DNA of 64,000 nucleotides from Streptomyces sp. CNH099. GTDB taxonomy: Bacteria; Actinomycetota; Actinomycetes; Streptomycetales; Streptomycetaceae. Made by a program: the position numbers and the translations under genes. The notes beneath the pieces are model-generated. The model was not told where the DNA came from. It made no database searches and worked only from the letters and a program-made list of their open reading frames with translations. Shown in pieces: positions 50,117 through 57,853 of the stretch. The DNA is taken from contig KI911459.1 of NCBI GenBank assembly GCA_000514715.1, positions 615,594 through 679,593 on the forward strand. Reading direction: 5' to 3'. Positions within the stretch are counted from its first letter, which is position 1, and every line of letters starts with the position of its first letter.

Positions 50117-50207
50117 CACTCCCCCTCTGCACTCCCCCTCTGCACTCCCCCTCTGCACTCCCCCTCTGCACTCCCCCTCTGCGCTCCCCCTCTGCGCTCC
50201 CCCACAG
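50117..50207 (+). repeat. seven tandem copies of a 13-bp unit
   Basis: Five exact copies of CACTCCCCCTCTG (50117-50181), one with A to G (50182-50194) and one diverged (50195-50207, CGCTCCCCCACAG). The unit contains CTCCCCC, one end of the repeat family. Confidence 0.92.
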
Positions 50208-50220
50208 CGCGCAAGCGCGC

Positions 50221-50303
50221 GTGGGCGGTACCCCCTGCGCGCGTGGGCGGTACCCCCTGCGCGCGTGGGCGGTACCCCCTGCGCGCGCGTGGGCGGTGCC
50301 CCC
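50221..50303 (+). repeat. tandem copies of a 22-bp unit
   Basis: Three exact copies of a 22-base unit beginning GTGGGCGGTACCCCCTGCGC (50221-50286) and a fourth, partial copy ending in GGTGCCCCC. The unit is the other end of the repeat family plus half of its hairpin. A full GCGCGC-AA-GCGCGC hairpin (50207-50220) sits between this array and the 13-bp array. Confidence 0.92.
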
Positions 50304-50377
50304 AGCCGCGTTGTCGGGATCGACCGAACAGGCCCACCATGCGGTCGACCCTCCGCCTTGCGATCGCACGCACCAGC

Positions 50378-50413
50378 CTCCCCCTACGCCCGGAGGGCGT
50401 GGGCGGTGCCCCC
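50378..50413 (-). repeat. repeat-family copy, reverse
   Basis: CTCCCCCT, then hairpin ACGCCC-GGA-GGGCGT (50386-50400), then GGGCGGTGCCCCC. Length 36 bases. Confidence 0.75.
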
Positions 50414-50462
50414 TGCGCCGCCCGCCCTCCGGGCGGACGACGGGGGATCGGACGCACTCGTC

Positions 50463-50468
50463 TAGAGT
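50463..50468 (+). promoter_or_regulatory. -10 box of a probable leaderless promoter
   Basis: TAGAGT lies 6 bases before GTG 50475 and begins at the last base of the right inverted repeat, so the repeat locus ends within this promoter. Confidence 0.5.
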
Positions 50469-50474
50469 GACCGC

Positions 50475-51275
50475 GTGAAGATCGCGCTTGTGGACTCCGG
50501 ACTGGGGCTGCTGCCGGCCGCCGCCGCCGTACGGCGCCTGCGGCCGGACGCCGAGCTGGTGCTGTCCGCCGACCCCGACGGCATGCCCTGGGGGCCGCGG
50601 GCGCCCGCCGACCTGGGAGAGCGGGTGCTCGCCTGCGCGCGGGCCGCCGCCGCGTACGGGCCTGACGTGCTCATCGTCGCCTGCAACACCGCCTCCGTGC
50701 ACGCCCTGCCCGCGCTGCGCGCGGAGCTGGAGCCCGCGCTGCCCGTCGTCGGCACGGTGCCCGCCGTGAAGCCCGCCGCCGCCGGCGGCGGGCCGCTGGC
50801 GGTCTGGGCCACGCCCGCCACCACCGGCAGCGCCTACCAGCGCCGGCTGATCCGCGACTTCGCCGGCGGCGCGGCCGCCACCGAGGTGCCCTGCCCCGGC
50901 CTCGCCGACGCCGTCGAGCACGCCGACGAGGCCGCCGTCGACGCCGCGCTCGCCGCGGCCGCCGGCCGCACCCCCCGCGACGTCGCCGCCGTCGTCCTCG
51001 GCTGTACCCACTACGAGCTGGTCGGCGAGCGCATCCGGGCCGCCGTGCGGCGGCCCGGCGCGCCGCCGGTGGCGCTGTACGGCTCCGCCGGGGCCGTCGC
51101 CGGGCAGGCGCTGCGCCGTATCGGCGCCGAGCCGGACCCCGCCGCGGCGCCCACCGGCTCCCTCACCGTCCTCCTCAGCGGCCGCCCCGGCGCCCTGCCC
51201 GCCGCCGCCCTCGGGTACGCGGAGGGCCGGCTGCTGCACGGCGCCCCGGCCCGCTCCGGGGCCGTACCCGGATAG
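50475..51275 (+). CDS. aspartate/glutamate racemase (MurI-like) family protein
   Basis: This 266-residue racemase-fold protein has the two catalytic cysteines in VACNTAS and LGCTHYE, flanked by the opening VDSGLGLL and the TTGSAYQRR segment. MurI provides D-glutamate for peptidoglycan. This protein may be a paralogue rather than the essential copy, because its opening (VDSGLGLLPAAAAVRRL) departs from the usual FDSGVGGLTV. The transcript is probably leaderless. It is unclear whether the repeat locus upstream influences it. Confidence 0.82.
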   Translation: MKIALVDSGLGLLPAAAAVRRLRPDAELVLSADPDGMPWGPRAPADLGERVLACARAAAAYGPDVLIVACNTASVHALPALRAELEPALPVVGTVPAVKPAAAGGGPLAVWATPATTGSAYQRRLIRDFAGGAAATEVPCPGLADAVEHADEAAVDAALAAAAGRTPRDVAAVVLGCTHYELVGERIRAAVRRPGAPPVALYGSAGAVAGQALRRIGAEPDPAAAPTGSLTVLLSGRPGALPAAALGYAEGRLLHGAPARSGAVPG

Positions 51276-51309
51276 CCGCGGAGGGACTGCCGCCGCGGCC
51301 CGGCGGGCG

Positions 51310-51315
51310 TACTCT
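51310..51315 (+). promoter_or_regulatory. -10 box of a probable leaderless promoter
   Basis: TACTCT lies 7 bases before ATG 51323, with no ribosome site. Confidence 0.5.
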
Positions 51316-51322
51316 CGGTGGT

Positions 51323-51853
51323 ATGAAGGACGACCGCTCCCGGGTCTGGACCGGGCGGGCCACCAACCGTGTGCAGTGGCTGCTCGCCCTGATCGGCGCT
51401 GCCTGCATGGCCCTCGGCATCGAGCTGGCCGTCGCGACGCAGTGGACCGGAGGGCTCGCCCCGCTCGTCATGTCCGTGGTCGGCTGCATCGCCGCCGGCC
51501 TGCTCATCCTCGCCGGCACCGTGGCGTTCGTCCACGTGGCGGTCAGCGTCGACGACGACGCCCTGGAGGTCCGCTGCGGCCACCTCGGCCTGCCGCGCCG
51601 CCGCATCCCGCTGACCCAGGTGCTCGCCGCCGAGTTCGAGCCGCGGGTCACGCCCCGGCACTGGGGCGGCTGGGGCTACCGCTGGCGCCCCGGCAAGGGC
51701 ACCGCGGTGGTCGTCCGGCGCGGCGAGGGCCTGGTGCTGCGGCTGTCGAACGGCCACGACTTCACGATCACGGTCGACAACGCCGAAGAGGCCGTCCGCA
51801 CCATCCGCGACCGCCTGCGCCACCCCCTGGCCGGCGGTGCCGCCGAAGCGTAG
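51323..51853 (+). CDS. two-helix membrane protein with PH-like C-terminal domain
   Basis: This 176-residue protein has two membrane helices (about 18-38 and 48-72) followed by a cytoplasmic beta-rich domain. The domain starts VAVSVDDDALEVRCGHLGL, continues through RRRIPLTQVLAAEFEPR and GYRWRPGKGTAVVVRRGEGL, and ends in a helix (AEEAVRTIRDRL). The pattern resembles bacterial PH-like membrane proteins. No gene name is justified. It is a single gene with a probable leaderless start. Confidence 0.75.
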   Translation: MKDDRSRVWTGRATNRVQWLLALIGAACMALGIELAVATQWTGGLAPLVMSVVGCIAAGLLILAGTVAFVHVAVSVDDDALEVRCGHLGLPRRRIPLTQVLAAEFEPRVTPRHWGGWGYRWRPGKGTAVVVRRGEGLVLRLSNGHDFTITVDNAEEAVRTIRDRLRHPLAGGAAEA

Positions 51854-51897
51854 CCCGCGGGTCACGGCGCGTTTCCCGACCGCACTCCGCGGCCGTT

Positions 51898-51903
51898 TAC
51901 GCT
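51898..51903 (+). promoter_or_regulatory. -10 box of a probable leaderless promoter
   Basis: TACGCT lies 7 bases before ATG 51911 of the Nudix gene, with no ribosome site. Confidence 0.5.
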
Positions 51904-51910
51904 TGCCGCC

Positions 51911-52438
51911 ATGGCGACACCCGACTTCATCCGCGAGCTGCGCGCGACCGCCGGCCGGCAGCTCCTCTTCCTCCCCGGCGTCAGCGCCGTCGTGGTCGAC
52001 GACCGCGGCCGGGTGCTGCTCCACCGGCGCGCGGACACCGGGCGCTGGTCGATCGTCGGCGGGATCCCGGAGCCCGGGGAGCAGCCGGCGCAGACCGCGG
52101 TCCGCGAGGTGTACGAGGAGACCGGTGTCGTCTGCACGGCCGAGCGGGTCGTGCTGGTGGAGGGGCTGGACCCGATCGAGTACCCCAACGGGGACAAGTG
52201 CCAGTTCATGGACATCTCGCTGCGCTGCCGGGCCACCGGCGGCGAGGCCCGGGTCAACGACGACGAGGGGCTGGAGGTCGGCTGGTTCGACCCGGACGCC
52301 CTGCCGGAGGAGCTGGAGCAGTTCGCGCGGCACCGGATCCGGCTGGCGCTGTCGGACGAGCCGACCTGGTTCGCCGCGGAGCCGGCGGGCCCGGGCCCGG
52401 GCGCGGACGTGGTTGTACCGCCGCACGCGCACCCGTAG
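51911..52438 (+). CDS. Nudix hydrolase
   Basis: This 175-residue Nudix protein has a complete box (GGIPEPGEQPAQTAVREVYE then ETGV) and a strand VSAVVVDDRGRVLLHRRADT before it. The short N-terminal helix (MATPDFIRELRATAGRQLLF) is common in MutT-like proteins of actinobacteria. The tail (PGPGADVVVPPHAHP) is low complexity. Substrate unknown. It converges on the reductase gene after 17 bases. Confidence 0.9.
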   Translation: MATPDFIRELRATAGRQLLFLPGVSAVVVDDRGRVLLHRRADTGRWSIVGGIPEPGEQPAQTAVREVYEETGVVCTAERVVLVEGLDPIEYPNGDKCQFMDISLRCRATGGEARVNDDEGLEVGWFDPDALPEELEQFARHRIRLALSDEPTWFAAEPAGPGPGADVVVPPHAHP

Positions 52439-52455
52439 GCCCCCCGCGGGCCGGC

Positions 52456-53493
52456 TCAGCCGCGCTCCGCGGCTCCCTCGTCCGCCGCCGCCCGCAGCTC
52501 CGCCAGCAGCTCCGCCCCGCCCCACCGCCGTGCCCCGCCCGTGCCCCGCGACTCCGCCTCCCGCACCAGCTCCGCCAGCCGCGCGTTCACCGGCGCCCGC
52601 ATCCCGTGGCGCGTCGCCAGCGCCGTGACCTCGCCCTGCAGCGTGTCGATCTCCGTGGGCCGGCCGCGCTGCAGGTCCTCCCACATCGAGGACCGGGCCT
52701 GCGCGTCCACGCGCAGCGTCGCCGCCGCCAGCCGCCGGAAGAGCCGGTCGGGCAGCCGCAGCACCAGCGGCATCAGCCCCGGGGGCACCGGGCTGAGCCG
52801 GGCGGGGGCCAGGTTCGCCGCGCGGAACGCGGCCAGCGCCTCGCGCTGGCACAGCGCGAGGCAGGCGCGGTACGCGCGCTGCCCCAGCTGCTCGCGCAGC
52901 GGCAGCCCGGACAGCGCGTTGATCGCGTTGTTGAGGTTCATCAGCAGCTTCGCGTGCTGCACCTCGGGCATGTCGTCCCGCGGCTCGACCGCCAGCCCGG
53001 CCTGCGCCATCGCCGCCGCCAGCGGCGCTGAGCGCTCGCCCCCGTCGACCATCAGCACGCCCGCCGTGCCCTGGTGGAACACGCCGGGGGCGGCCTGCAC
53101 CACGTTGTACGGGACCATGCCCGCGAGCACCGTCCGCCCCGGCAGCTCCTCGCGCAGCAGCCCCGGGTTGCGCAGCCCGTTCTGGAAGCTCACGACCGCG
53201 GCGCCGGGGGCCAGGTGCCCGGCCAGCTCGCGGGCGGCCTGCGCGGTGGCCGCGGACTTCACGGTGACCAGGACGTAGTCCGCCCCCGCGGCGGCCTGCG
53301 GCCCGGTGGCCAGACGAATCGCGGCCGGTGCGACGCGGCGCTCCGCCCGGCCGCCGCCGGTGAGCAGCAGGCCGCGGGAGCGCAGCACGTCCATCGCCGC
53401 CGGCCGGCCGACTAAGGTCACGTCCGCCACCTCGGCCAGCATGCCGCCCAGGTGGCAGCCGATGCTGCCGGCACCGAACACGGCTATCTTCAC
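52456..53493 (-). CDS. ketopantoate reductase (PanE/ApbA)-family protein with a TTA codon
   Basis: This 345-residue NADPH-dependent 2-dehydropantoate 2-reductase-like enzyme has a Rossmann motif (IAVFGAGSIGCHLGGMLAE), the active-site Lys region in HAKLLMNLNNAINAL and the catalytic Glu region in GRPTEIDTLQGEV. Leu27 is encoded by TTA (53413-53415), which is rare in Streptomyces and implies bldA dependence. A housekeeping PanE would not be expected to carry a TTA, so this is likely an accessory paralogue. The start MKIAVFG is at ATG 53493; its upstream region on the minus strand is GC-rich with a weak GGGGCGG leader. Confidence 0.88.
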   Translation of the reverse strand: MKIAVFGAGSIGCHLGGMLAEVADVTLVGRPAAMDVLRSRGLLLTGGGRAERRVAPAAIRLATGPQAAAGADYVLVTVKSAATAQAARELAGHLAPGAAVVSFQNGLRNPGLLREELPGRTVLAGMVPYNVVQAAPGVFHQGTAGVLMVDGGERSAPLAAAMAQAGLAVEPRDDMPEVQHAKLLMNLNNAINALSGLPLREQLGQRAYRACLALCQREALAAFRAANLAPARLSPVPPGLMPLVLRLPDRLFRRLAAATLRVDAQARSSMWEDLQRGRPTEIDTLQGEVTALATRHGMRAPVNARLAELVREAESRGTGGARRWGGAELLAELRAAADEGAAERG

Positions 53494-53653
53494 TGTCCGC
53501 CCCTTCGTGTCCGGCGGCGCCCGCGCGCCGCCGCCTTCCGCGGCGCGCCGCGGCGCCGCCCGTGTCCCCGTCTGTCTTCCCGCCGGAGCACCCGGCGTAC
53601 ACGCGTCGCCGCCGCGGCCGCCGCACGCTCCCGCGCGCGGCCGCGGCGCCGCC

Positions 53654-54058
53654 TCACTCCTTGCGGTAGCCGTACGCCTCCTGTGCCGCCGCCGCGACCG
53701 CGTCCAGGTCCGCCCCGGTGGACGCCGTGACGACCGCGGCCACCGCGCCCTCCACGAACGGCGCGTCCAGCAGCCGCGCCCCGGCCGGCAGCTCCTCGTC
53801 CGCCACCAGCGACTTCACCGTCAGCACCGCGCTGCCCAGGTCCACCAGCAGCCCCACGCCCGCGCCCCGGTCCGCGGTCCGCGCCGCCGCCGCGATGCGG
53901 TCCGCGTCCGTGCCGTAGCCGCCGTCGGCCGTACCGCCCGCGTGCTCGACGGCCACCGTGTCCACGCCCGCCAGCGCGACCGCCATCCGGGCCACGGACT
54001 CGGCGACCGCGGCGCTGTGCGAGACCAGCACCAGGCCGACCAGCGGGCCCTCAGCCAC
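53654..54058 (-). CDS. dhaM: PTS-dependent dihydroxyacetone kinase, phosphoryl donor subunit DhaM
   Basis: This 134-residue EIIA-mannose-type domain carries the phosphoryl-accepting His14 in GLVLVSHSAAVAE. It receives phosphate from HPr and passes it to the ADP bound in DhaL. Only the EIIA module is present, without the fused HPr and EI-like modules of enterobacterial DhaM, so it must use the cell's HPr and enzyme I. GTG 54058 overlaps the dhaL stop by 8 bases. It is last in the dhaK-dhaL-dhaM operon. Confidence 0.93.
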   Translation of the reverse strand: MAEGPLVGLVLVSHSAAVAESVARMAVALAGVDTVAVEHAGGTADGGYGTDADRIAAAARTADRGAGVGLLVDLGSAVLTVKSLVADEELPAGARLLDAPFVEGAVAAVVTASTGADLDAVAAAAQEAYGYRKE

Positions 54059-54674
54059 CGGTCACCGCCTCCGCGGTCTCGGCCAGCGCGCCCACCAGCA
54101 GCGCCGACGACGTCGCGCCCGGGTCCCGGTGCCCGATGCTGCGCTCGCCGAGGTAGCTGGCCCGGCCCTTGCGCGCCTGCAGCGGAACGGTGTCCTCGGC
54201 GCCCTTCTCCGCCGCCGCGCGGGCCGCCCCGTAGTCGCCGTCGCCGAGCGCCGCCACGGCCGGCACCAGCGCGTCCAGCATCGTCTTGTCGCCGGGGGCC
54301 GCGCCGCCGAGCTTGGCGACCGCGCCCACCCCCTCGTCCAGCGCCGCGCGCAGCGCCGCGTCGGTGACCTCGGCGTCGTCGCCGAGGGCCTTGCCGGTAC
54401 CGCGCAGCAGCGTGCCGTACAGCGGCCCGGAGGCGCCGCCGACCTTCGAGATCAGCTGCCGCCCGGCGAGCACCAGCACCGCGCCCGGCGTCTGCGGCGG
54501 CTCCGCCTCCAGGGCCGCGCGTACGGCGGTGAAGCCGCGCTGCAGGTTGGCGCCGTGGTCGGCGTCGCCGATCGCCGAGTCGAGTTCGGTGAGGCGGGCG
54601 GCCTCCCGGTCGACGACCGCCGCGGTGGCGAGCATCCAGCGGCGGAAGAATTCCGCGTCGAGCACGTGCCGCAT
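54051..54674 (-). CDS. dhaL: dihydroxyacetone kinase ADP-binding subunit DhaL
   Basis: This 207-residue all-helical DhaL holds ADP as a cofactor through a Mg-binding acidic motif (LDSAIGDADHGANL) and the ISKVGGASGPLYG nucleotide loop. RSIGHRDPGATSSALL near the end is the family signature. ATG 54674 lies 85 bases from the dhaK stop, and a short GC-rich spacer separates them. DhaL phosphorylates dihydroxyacetone bound to DhaK. Confidence 0.95.
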   Translation of the reverse strand: MRHVLDAEFFRRWMLATAAVVDREAARLTELDSAIGDADHGANLQRGFTAVRAALEAEPPQTPGAVLVLAGRQLISKVGGASGPLYGTLLRGTGKALGDDAEVTDAALRAALDEGVGAVAKLGGAAPGDKTMLDALVPAVAALGDGDYGAARAAAEKGAEDTVPLQARKGRASYLGERSIGHRDPGATSSALLVGALAETAEAVTGG

Positions 54675-54759
54675 CCCTTCTCGTACCTTCTCCTGCGGAT
54701 CCTCCCGGACCCGCGTCCGTACCGCCCCCGCCCGTCGCGGGGGCGGCGGGGCCGCGACC

Positions 54760-55752
54760 TCAGATGCCCCAGCGCAGCCCGGGGGTGCGCACCGGCGCGT
54801 CCCACAGCCGCAGCAGCTCCTCGTCCGCCTGGCACAGCGTGACGGAGCAGCCCGCCATGTCCAGCGAGGTCACGTAGTTCCCGACGAGCGTACGGGCCAC
54901 CGGCACGCCGCGCTCGGCCAGCACCCGCTGCACCTCGGCGTTGAAGCCGTACAGCTCGATCAGCGGGGTGGCGCCCATGCCGTTGACCAGCGCCAGCACC
55001 GGGCCCGAGGGCCGCAGGTCCGCCAGCACCGCGTCGACCGACGCGTCCGCGATCTCGTGCGACGTCATCATCGGCCGCCGCTCGCGGCCGGGCTCGCCGT
55101 GGATGCCGATGCCCAGCTCCAGCTCACCGTCCGGCAGGTCGAACGTGGGGCTGCCCTTGGCGGGCGTGGTGCACGCGCTCAGCGCGACGCCGAAGCTGCG
55201 CGAGGACTCCACGACCTGGCGGGCCAGCGCCTCCACCCGCTCCAGCGGCGCGCCCTCCTCGGCGGCGGCGCCGGCGATCTTCTCCACGAACAGCGTCGCG
55301 CCGACGCCGCGGCGGCCCGCGGTGTAGAGGCTGTCGGTCACGGCGACGTCGTCGTCCACGAGCACCTTGGCGACCTGGATGCCCTCGTCCTGGGCGAGGT
55401 CGGCGGCCATGTCGAAGTTCAGCACGTCGCCGGTGTAGTTCTTCACGATGAACAGCACCCCCCGGCCGGCGTCCACGGCCGCCGCGGCGCGGGTCATCTG
55501 GTCCGGGACGGGCGAGGTGAAGATCTCGCCGGCGCAGGCGGCGTCCAGCATGCCGCGGCCGACGAAGCCGCCGTGCAGCGGCTCGTGCCCGGAGCCGCCG
55601 CCGGAGACCAGGCCGACCTTGTCGGTGACGGGCGCGTCCCGCCGCACCACCACCCGGTTCTCCACGTCGACGGTCAGTTCCGGGTGGGCGGCGGCCATGC
55701 CGCGCAGGGCGTCCGGCACCACGGTCTCCGGCACGTTGATGAGCATTCGCAT
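54760..55752 (-). CDS. dhaK: dihydroxyacetone kinase substrate-binding subunit DhaK
   Basis: This 330-residue DhaK binds dihydroxyacetone covalently through a histidine, here His218 in GIGIHGEPG, the same position as in the E. coli protein. SGGGSGHEPLHGGFVG and LVNGMGATPLIELYGF are further signatures. GGAGGT lies 8 bases before ATG 55752, the strongest ribosome site of the operon. The operon makes dihydroxyacetone phosphate for glycolysis using phosphoenolpyruvate. No regulator gene is adjacent. Confidence 0.96.
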   Translation of the reverse strand: MRMLINVPETVVPDALRGMAAAHPELTVDVENRVVVRRDAPVTDKVGLVSGGGSGHEPLHGGFVGRGMLDAACAGEIFTSPVPDQMTRAAAAVDAGRGVLFIVKNYTGDVLNFDMAADLAQDEGIQVAKVLVDDDVAVTDSLYTAGRRGVGATLFVEKIAGAAAEEGAPLERVEALARQVVESSRSFGVALSACTTPAKGSPTFDLPDGELELGIGIHGEPGRERRPMMTSHEIADASVDAVLADLRPSGPVLALVNGMGATPLIELYGFNAEVQRVLAERGVPVARTLVGNYVTSLDMAGCSVTLCQADEELLRLWDAPVRTPGLRWGI

Positions 55753-55984
55753 GGGGTACCTCCGGCGGCGTTCGCGCCCGTTCGCGATCGGGTCTGGCTT
55801 GCCCAGTATCACGGCCGCGGCGGCCCCGGTCACTCCCTGGGCGGGCGTCGGAGGTACGCCGCCCCGGGACGTTGCGCGTGCATCACCCGAACGGCCGCGG
55901 TCCGCCTTGCGCCCGCCCGTCCGGCCCCTAAACTCTGCGGCCATCATCCGTGCCCGTTCAACTGGCGTTCACCAGGGGTGCACC

Positions 55985-56767
55985 TTGACACGCAAGAACC
56001 TGACCGCAAACCGCACGACCCTCACCCACCGGGTCCGCTACGCCGCGCGCCACCCGGACCGGGTGCCCCGCTACCTCGCCCGCGCCGGCCGCGACGCCTG
56101 GCTGCGGCTGCGCCACCGCGACCACGTCGCGTACTACCGCGCCGTGATGCGCTCCGACTGCGCCGCCGACCCCGAGGCGGCCGTGGGCAGCAAGACGCAC
56201 GACCGCTGGCTCGCGCTGGGCAAGATGCAGTTCGACTACCTCGTCGGGCACGGGCTGCAGCCCGGCGACCGCATGCTGGAGATCGGCTGCGGCAACCTGC
56301 GGGCCGGCTGGCGCTTCATCGACTACCTGGAGCCCGGCCGCTACTACGGCCTCGACATCTCCCCGGACATCCTCTTCGCCGCGCAGGACACCGTCGTCCG
56401 GCAGCGGTTGCAGGACAAGGTGCCGCACCTCACGCCCGTACGGGACCTGACGTTCGCCTTCCTCCCGGACGCGCACTTCCGCGTCGTCCACGCGCACAGC
56501 GTCTTCTCCCACTCCCCGCCGCACGTCATCGACGAGTGCCTCGCGCACGTCGGCCGGGTGCTGCGGCCCGACGGCTGGTTCGACTTCACCTTCGACCGCA
56601 CGGAGGCCGAGGAGCACCACGTGCTGCGCGAGGACTTCTACTACCGCACCGAGACGCTGGTGGCGCTGGCGGGGAAGCACGGGCTCAGGGCCGAGTTCAT
56701 GGCGGACTGGGAGAAGCTGCCGCACGGCCAGTCCAAGATCCGGGTCCGGCTCCCGGCCGGCGCCTGA
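55985..56767 (+). CDS. class I SAM-dependent methyltransferase
   Basis: This 260-residue methyltransferase has the SAM motif I MLEIGCGNLRAGWRFIDYL, a DISPDIL acidic loop and a motif-IV-like VVHAHSVFSHSPP. Substrate unknown; the basic N terminus (VRYAARHPDRVPRYLARAGR) may touch membrane or nucleic acid. No ATG or GTG fits well. TTG 55985 has AGGGG 8 bases upstream, and a TAAACT box (55929-55934) could be its -10. GTG 56060 is a possible shorter start. It is divergent from dhaK. Confidence 0.8.
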   Translation: MTRKNLTANRTTLTHRVRYAARHPDRVPRYLARAGRDAWLRLRHRDHVAYYRAVMRSDCAADPEAAVGSKTHDRWLALGKMQFDYLVGHGLQPGDRMLEIGCGNLRAGWRFIDYLEPGRYYGLDISPDILFAAQDTVVRQRLQDKVPHLTPVRDLTFAFLPDAHFRVVHAHSVFSHSPPHVIDECLAHVGRVLRPDGWFDFTFDRTEAEEHHVLREDFYYRTETLVALAGKHGLRAEFMADWEKLPHGQSKIRVRLPAGA

Positions 56768-56892
56768 CCCCGGCGCGCCGTCCGCCCGTACGGCCCGGGC
56801 CGGACCGCGACCCGGGCGCCGGCGTGCAGGCCCGGCGGGTGACAATGGACCCGGCGCACGGCGGGCGCCCGCGCGTCGTTGGGAGGGGCCGC

Positions 56893-57816
56893 ATGGCCGT
56901 GCCCGAGGTACCCGCGGGGGAGCCGGATCCGGGGCTGTTCGGACCCGCCTCCGTGACCTGGCAGCTGCACAGCGACCCGGTGATGTGGATAGCCGGGGTC
57001 CGCGCCCTGTACCTGCAGGCGCTGCACCCGCGCGCCGTCCGCGGCGTCATGCAGAACTCCGACTTCCGTACCGACGCCTGGGGCCGGCTCCTGCGCACCG
57101 CCGCGTTCGTCGGCACCGTCACCTACGGCGCCACCCCCGCCGCCGAGCGCGCCGGCGCCCGCGTCCGCGGCATACACCGCCGCCTGCGCGCCGTCGACCC
57201 CGCCACCGGCGACAGCTACCGCGTGGACGAGCCCGCGCTGCTGCTCTGGGTGCACTGCGCCGAGATCGACTCCTACCTCCACGTCGCCCGCCGCTCCGGC
57301 CTGACGCTGTCCGACGCGCACGCCGACGCCTACGTGCGCGAACAGCGCACCGCCGCCCGCCTCGTCGGCCTCGACCCGGACGCGGTGCCCGGCGACACCG
57401 CCGCGCTCGCCGCGTACTTCGCACGGGTGGCTCCCGAGCTGGCCGCCACCCCCGACTCCGCCGACGTCGACGCCTTCCTGCAGCGCCCGCCCGTGGGCCC
57501 GTTCCTCGTCCCCGCCCGCAACCTGCTCTGGAGCCGGATCGCCGGGCTGGCGTACGGCACGCTGCCGCAGGCCGCCCACCGGCTCTACGGCCGCCCCGCA
57601 CCCCCGGCCCCCGTGGTCGACCGCAGGCTGCGCGCGACGGCGAACATCCTGCGCGCCGTACCCGACGGGGTGCGCTGGCGGCTGCCGCCGCAGAACATAC
57701 TCAGGGCCATGGAGCGGCTCGGTCCCGCATCGCGGCCCTCACCTTCCAAGCTGGCGCGGGCGGCAGCCATACTGGACGAGTCGGGGGATAAGGCCACGGG
57801 TAACGGCTACGGGTGA
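56893..57816 (+). CDS. MpaB-like (DUF2236) oxygenase-family protein
   Basis: This 307-residue all-helical protein belongs to the DUF2236/MpaB (latex-clearing-protein-like) family, whose characterised members bind heme. Family stretches are YLQALHPRAVRGV, RTAAFVGTVTYGA, VDEPALLLWVHCAEIDSYL and YVREQRTAARLVGLDP. Candidate heme-ligand His residues lie in LHPRA and WVHCAE. GGGAGGGG precedes ATG 56893. The C terminus is a hydrophilic tail. No partner is obvious; the Ser/Thr kinase starts 37 bases later and may be co-transcribed. Confidence 0.88.
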   Translation: MAVPEVPAGEPDPGLFGPASVTWQLHSDPVMWIAGVRALYLQALHPRAVRGVMQNSDFRTDAWGRLLRTAAFVGTVTYGATPAAERAGARVRGIHRRLRAVDPATGDSYRVDEPALLLWVHCAEIDSYLHVARRSGLTLSDAHADAYVREQRTAARLVGLDPDAVPGDTAALAAYFARVAPELAATPDSADVDAFLQRPPVGPFLVPARNLLWSRIAGLAYGTLPQAAHRLYGRPAPPAPVVDRRLRATANILRAVPDGVRWRLPPQNILRAMERLGPASRPSPSKLARAAAILDESGDKATGNGYG

Positions 57817-57853
57817 AGGCTGCAGGCGGCGACGGCGGGGGCGGCACGGGGAC

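Larger units (their letters stand above)
50035..50463. repeat. composite repeat locus bounded by imperfect inverted repeats
   Basis: A 22-base sequence at 50035-50056 (AGACGAG...GATCCCCC) reappears inverted at 50442-50463 with one mismatch. Between them lie one forward copy, one reverse copy with both ends tandem-amplified, and one further reverse copy of the 35-bp repeat family. I see no transposase gene and no clear target duplication. Confidence 0.75.
49914..50474. other. 561-base repeat-rich intergenic region
   Basis: No supported gene. The first 120 bases are GC-rich and featureless. From 50035 to 50463 lies the composite repeat locus described separately, and the last bases hold the leaderless -10 of the racemase gene. 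Confidence 0.7.

Noticed and set aside
50117..50303. Closely spaced repeats could be a CRISPR array
   Set aside because: The units are contiguous with no unique spacers, and there are no cas genes.
50035..50463. A small coding gene inside the composite repeat locus
   Set aside because: Open frames there translate the tandem repeats into Arg/Gly or Pro/Leu runs, with no ribosome site or conserved domain.
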